Shown here piece after piece: positions 5,674 through 8,011 of a stretch of 8,011 nt of DNA. Made by a program: the position numbers and the translations under genes. The notes beneath the pieces are model-generated. The model saw only the letters and a list, made by a program, of their open reading frames with translations. It was not told the origin of the DNA and did no database searches. The stretch comes from an uncultured Oscillospiraceae bacterium (lineage in GTDB: Bacteria > Bacillota > Clostridia > Oscillospirales > Ruminococcaceae). Position 1 is the first letter of the stretch. Each line of letters opens with the position of its first letter. The DNA lies in NCBI GenBank assembly GCA_934456315.1, contig CAKSHG010000092.1, positions 1 to 8,011 on the forward strand, given 5' to 3'.

Positions 5674-8011
5674 ATGAAATGGACCGGACTTAACGATCTC
5701 CGCGAGAGCTACCTTAGTTTCTTCGAGAGCAAGGGACATCTGCGCCTGAACAGCTTTCCGCTGGTTCCCCAGGGCGATAACTCTATCCTGCTCATCAATG
5801 CGGGCATGACCCCGCTGAAAAAGTACTTCCAGGGCATTGAGGAGCCGCCGCGCCACCGCGTGACCACCTGCCAGAAGTGCATTCGTACACCTGATATCGA
5901 GAATGTCGGAAAGACTGCCCGCCATGGCACCTACTTCGAAATGCTCGGCAACTTCTCCTTCGGCGACTACTTCAAGCACGAAGCTATCGCCTGGGCATGG
6001 GAGTACCTCACAAAGGTGCTCGAGATCCCGCCGGAGCGCCTGTGGGTCACCATTTATGAGCAGGACGATGAGGCCGGCGACATCTGGGCTAACGAGGTCG
6101 GCGTTCCCCGCGAGCGTATCATCAAGCTCGGCAAGGCTGACAACTTCTGGGAGCACGGCAGCGGTCCCTGCGGTCCCTGCTCTGAGATCCACTACGACCG
6201 CGGCGAGAAGTACGGTCACTTCGACCACATCGGTCAGGACAACTTCGAGGAAGTCGGCGACTGCGACCGTATCATCGAGATCTGGAACAACGTATTCACC
6301 CAGTTCGACAACGACGGCCACGGCAACTACACCCAGCTCAAGACCAAGAACATCGACACCGGCATGGGTCTGGAGCGCCTTGCATGCGTAATGCAGGACG
6401 TTGACAACCTGTTCGAGGTCGATACAGTTCAGAATATCCTGAAGAAGATAAGCTCCATCGTCGGCGTTGATTACAAGGCTGACCCCGTTAAGGACATTTC
6501 CCTGCGCGTTATCACCGACCATATCAGAAGCACCACGTTCATGGTAGGCGACGGCGTTCTTCCCTCCAACGAGGGCAGAGGCTACGTTCTGCGCAGACTG
6601 CTTAGAAGAGCCGCAAGACACGGCAGACTGCTCGGCTGCACAAAGCCGTTCCTGCACGACGTATGCGACACCGTTATCAACGAGAACCTCTCCGCTTATC
6701 CCGAGCTGGACGAAAAGCGCGCTTACATCAAGAAGGTTATCCAGACCGAGGAGGAGAGCTTTGCAAAGACCATCGACAAGGGTACGGATATCCTCAACGA
6801 GATGATAGAGAAGCTGGAGAAGTCCGGCGAAAAGACCCTCGACGGCGCAGACGTATTCAAGCTGCACGACACCTACGGATTCCCGCTCGACCTCACCAAG
6901 GAGATACTCCACGAAAAGGGACTTGAGGCTGACGAGGAGGGCTTCAAGAAGTACATGCAGGAGCAGAAGTCCACTGCCCGCGCAAACAAGAAGCTCGGCG
7001 GCGGCTGGGACAATGCCAAGAACTCCGCGCTTGACGCTTACAAGACCAACTTCGTGGGCTACACCTCCCTTGAGAGCAAGACAAAGCTGCTCGCTATCGT
7101 AAAGAACGGCGAGGTTTCCGAGCTCTGCGAGGAGGGCGACGACGTTTCCGTTATCATTGAGAATACTCCTTTCTACGCTGAAATGGGCGGTCAGGTAGGC
7201 GACTGCGGCACCATCACCAACGGCGACAACGTCATTGAGATAAGCAACACACAGAAGCTCACCAACGGAGCGTTCATCTCCAACGGTAAGGTAGTAAGCG
7301 GCGGTTTCGCTGCGGGCGAGGAAGTCGTAGCAAAGGTCGACGCTGAAAAGCGCGCTGCTACACAGCGCAACCACACCTGCGCGCATATCCTCCAGGCGGC
7401 TCTGCGCCATGTCCTCGGCGACCACGTTCACCAGGCAGGTTCCTACGTTGACCCGTATCAGTGCCGTTTCGACTTCAGCCACTTCAGCGCTGTAACTCCC
7501 GATGAGCTTGCAAAGGTCGAGGAGTACGTCAACAATGTAATCATGGCGGCTGTTCCGGTAGTTACCGAGGAGCTTCCCATTGAAGAAGCCAAGAAGAAGG
7601 GCGCGATGGCTCTGTTCGGCGAGAAGTACGGCGAGGTCGTACGCGTGGTTTCCGTCGGCGATTACTCCACCGAGTTCTGCGGCGGTACCCACCTCAGGAA
7701 TACCTCCGAGGCTGGTCTGTTCAAGATAGTTTCCGAATCCTCCGTTGCAAGCGGCGTAAGACGTATCGAGGCCGTAACCGGCATGAACGTCCTGAACCTG
7801 CTCAACTCCATGAAGGACACCCTCGCAAAGGCTTCCGACGTCCTGAAGATATCCAACTCCAACGAGCTGGTACACCGCTGCGAGAGCGTTATGAGCGAGC
7901 TCCGCGAGAAGGATAAGAAGATAGAGAGCATGGCGCAGGCTGCTGCAAACGCACAGCTCGGCGACCTCGGCGCAGGCTGCCCCGAGGTGAACGGCGTGAA
8001 GATAGTCACCG
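5674..8011 (+). CDS. alaS: alanyl-tRNA synthetase (3'-partial, runs off window end)
   Basis: AlaS charges tRNA(Ala) with alanine in the cytosol and hydrolyses mischarged Ser- and Gly-tRNA(Ala). The visible 779 codons are open to the last base; family members run near 870-880 residues, so about 100 are missing. Class II catalytic domain: KCIRTPDIENVGKTARHGTYFEML (motif 2 region, about 68-91), FWEHGSGPCGPCSEI (158-172) and motif 3 GMGLERL (230-236). Editing domain: AEMGGQVGD, then the zinc-binding pairs HTCAH (His567, His571) and CGGTH (Cys669, His673), followed by GVRRIEAVTG. The last 80 residues look helical or coiled-coil and lead into the missing C-Ala domain. Start: AAAGAGGA at 5658-5665, about nine bases before the ATG. 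Codon use is strongly biased, and TTA, CTA and TCA appear to be avoided, as expected of a well-expressed gene. It has its own promoter. Confidence 0.97.
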   Translation, partial: MKWTGLNDLRESYLSFFESKGHLRLNSFPLVPQGDNSILLINAGMTPLKKYFQGIEEPPRHRVTTCQKCIRTPDIENVGKTARHGTYFEMLGNFSFGDYFKHEAIAWAWEYLTKVLEIPPERLWVTIYEQDDEAGDIWANEVGVPRERIIKLGKADNFWEHGSGPCGPCSEIHYDRGEKYGHFDHIGQDNFEEVGDCDRIIEIWNNVFTQFDNDGHGNYTQLKTKNIDTGMGLERLACVMQDVDNLFEVDTVQNILKKISSIVGVDYKADPVKDISLRVITDHIRSTTFMVGDGVLPSNEGRGYVLRRLLRRAARHGRLLGCTKPFLHDVCDTVINENLSAYPELDEKRAYIKKVIQTEEESFAKTIDKGTDILNEMIEKLEKSGEKTLDGADVFKLHDTYGFPLDLTKEILHEKGLEADEEGFKKYMQEQKSTARANKKLGGGWDNAKNSALDAYKTNFVGYTSLESKTKLLAIVKNGEVSELCEEGDDVSVIIENTPFYAEMGGQVGDCGTITNGDNVIEISNTQKLTNGAFISNGKVVSGGFAAGEEVVAKVDAEKRAATQRNHTCAHILQAALRHVLGDHVHQAGSYVDPYQCRFDFSHFSAVTPDELAKVEEYVNNVIMAAVPVVTEELPIEEAKKKGAMALFGEKYGEVVRVVSVGDYSTEFCGGTHLRNTSEAGLFKIVSESSVASGVRRIEAVTGMNVLNLLNSMKDTLAKASDVLKISNSNELVHRCESVMSELREKDKKIESMAQAAANAQLGDLGAGCPEVNGVKIVT

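Noticed and set aside
5903..6391. 162-codon + strand frame rich in Ser, Thr and Arg, inside alaS
   Set aside because: An out-of-frame reading of the alaS catalytic domain; its low-complexity Ser/Thr composition comes from the sense codons.
5572..7875. Long - strand reading frame (767 codons) opposite alaS as a possible gene
   Set aside because: It is in codon register with a certain AlaS gene and is explained by absence of TTA, CTA and TCA sense codons. It has no recognisable domain and it ends within the terminator T-run/promoter region.

Overview
The window reads as one stretch of bacterial chromosome with every supported gene on the + strand and packed tightly. It is GC-rich by eye. Shine-Dalgarno sequences are of the GGAGG / AAAGGA type, the one clear promoter is near-consensus sigma-A, and the AlaS, FolC, KtrB and TrmN6/RsmI sequences look like those of Bacillota. 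A Clostridia, Ruminococcus/Oscillospiraceae-like host is my best guess from protein flavour and base composition; it is an inference, not a measurement.

Layout. (1) Positions 1-1122 hold the C-terminal part of a multi-membrane-span protein with a large exported beta-rich domain, probably begun upstream of the window. (2) 1135-2481 encode a KtrB/TrkH-type potassium (or sodium) transporter subunit with all four pore loops. (3) 2512-3222 and 3215-4051 are an overlapping pair of RNA-modification genes: a TrmN6-like methyltransferase and RsmI, which methylates C1402 of 16S rRNA. (4) 4084-4263 encode a 59-residue single-span membrane protein of unknown function, overlapping by 16 nt (5) folC (4248-5513), folylpolyglutamate/dihydrofolate synthase. 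A strong intrinsic terminator at 5525-5572 closes this run. (6) A new transcription unit follows: a TTGACT-16-TATAAT promoter, a short leader and alaS (alanyl-tRNA synthetase) from 5674 to beyond the window end, with 779 codons visible.

The genes before the terminator have gaps of 12-32 nt or overlaps, so they may be co-transcribed, but I see no promoter for them and cannot show a single operon. The common theme from 2512 onward is translation support: RNA methylation, folate polyglutamylation (one-carbon supply) and tRNA charging. No stretch above 300 bases lacks a gene; the longest gap, 5514-5673, holds the terminator and the alaS promoter and leader. No RNA genes, mobile elements, CRISPR arrays or integration sites were recognised. 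I see no clear novel multi-gene system. The items most worth a second look are the small membrane protein coupled to folC, an altered cofactor-loop motif in RsmI, KtrB without an adjacent KtrA, and the unidentified exported domain of the first protein.
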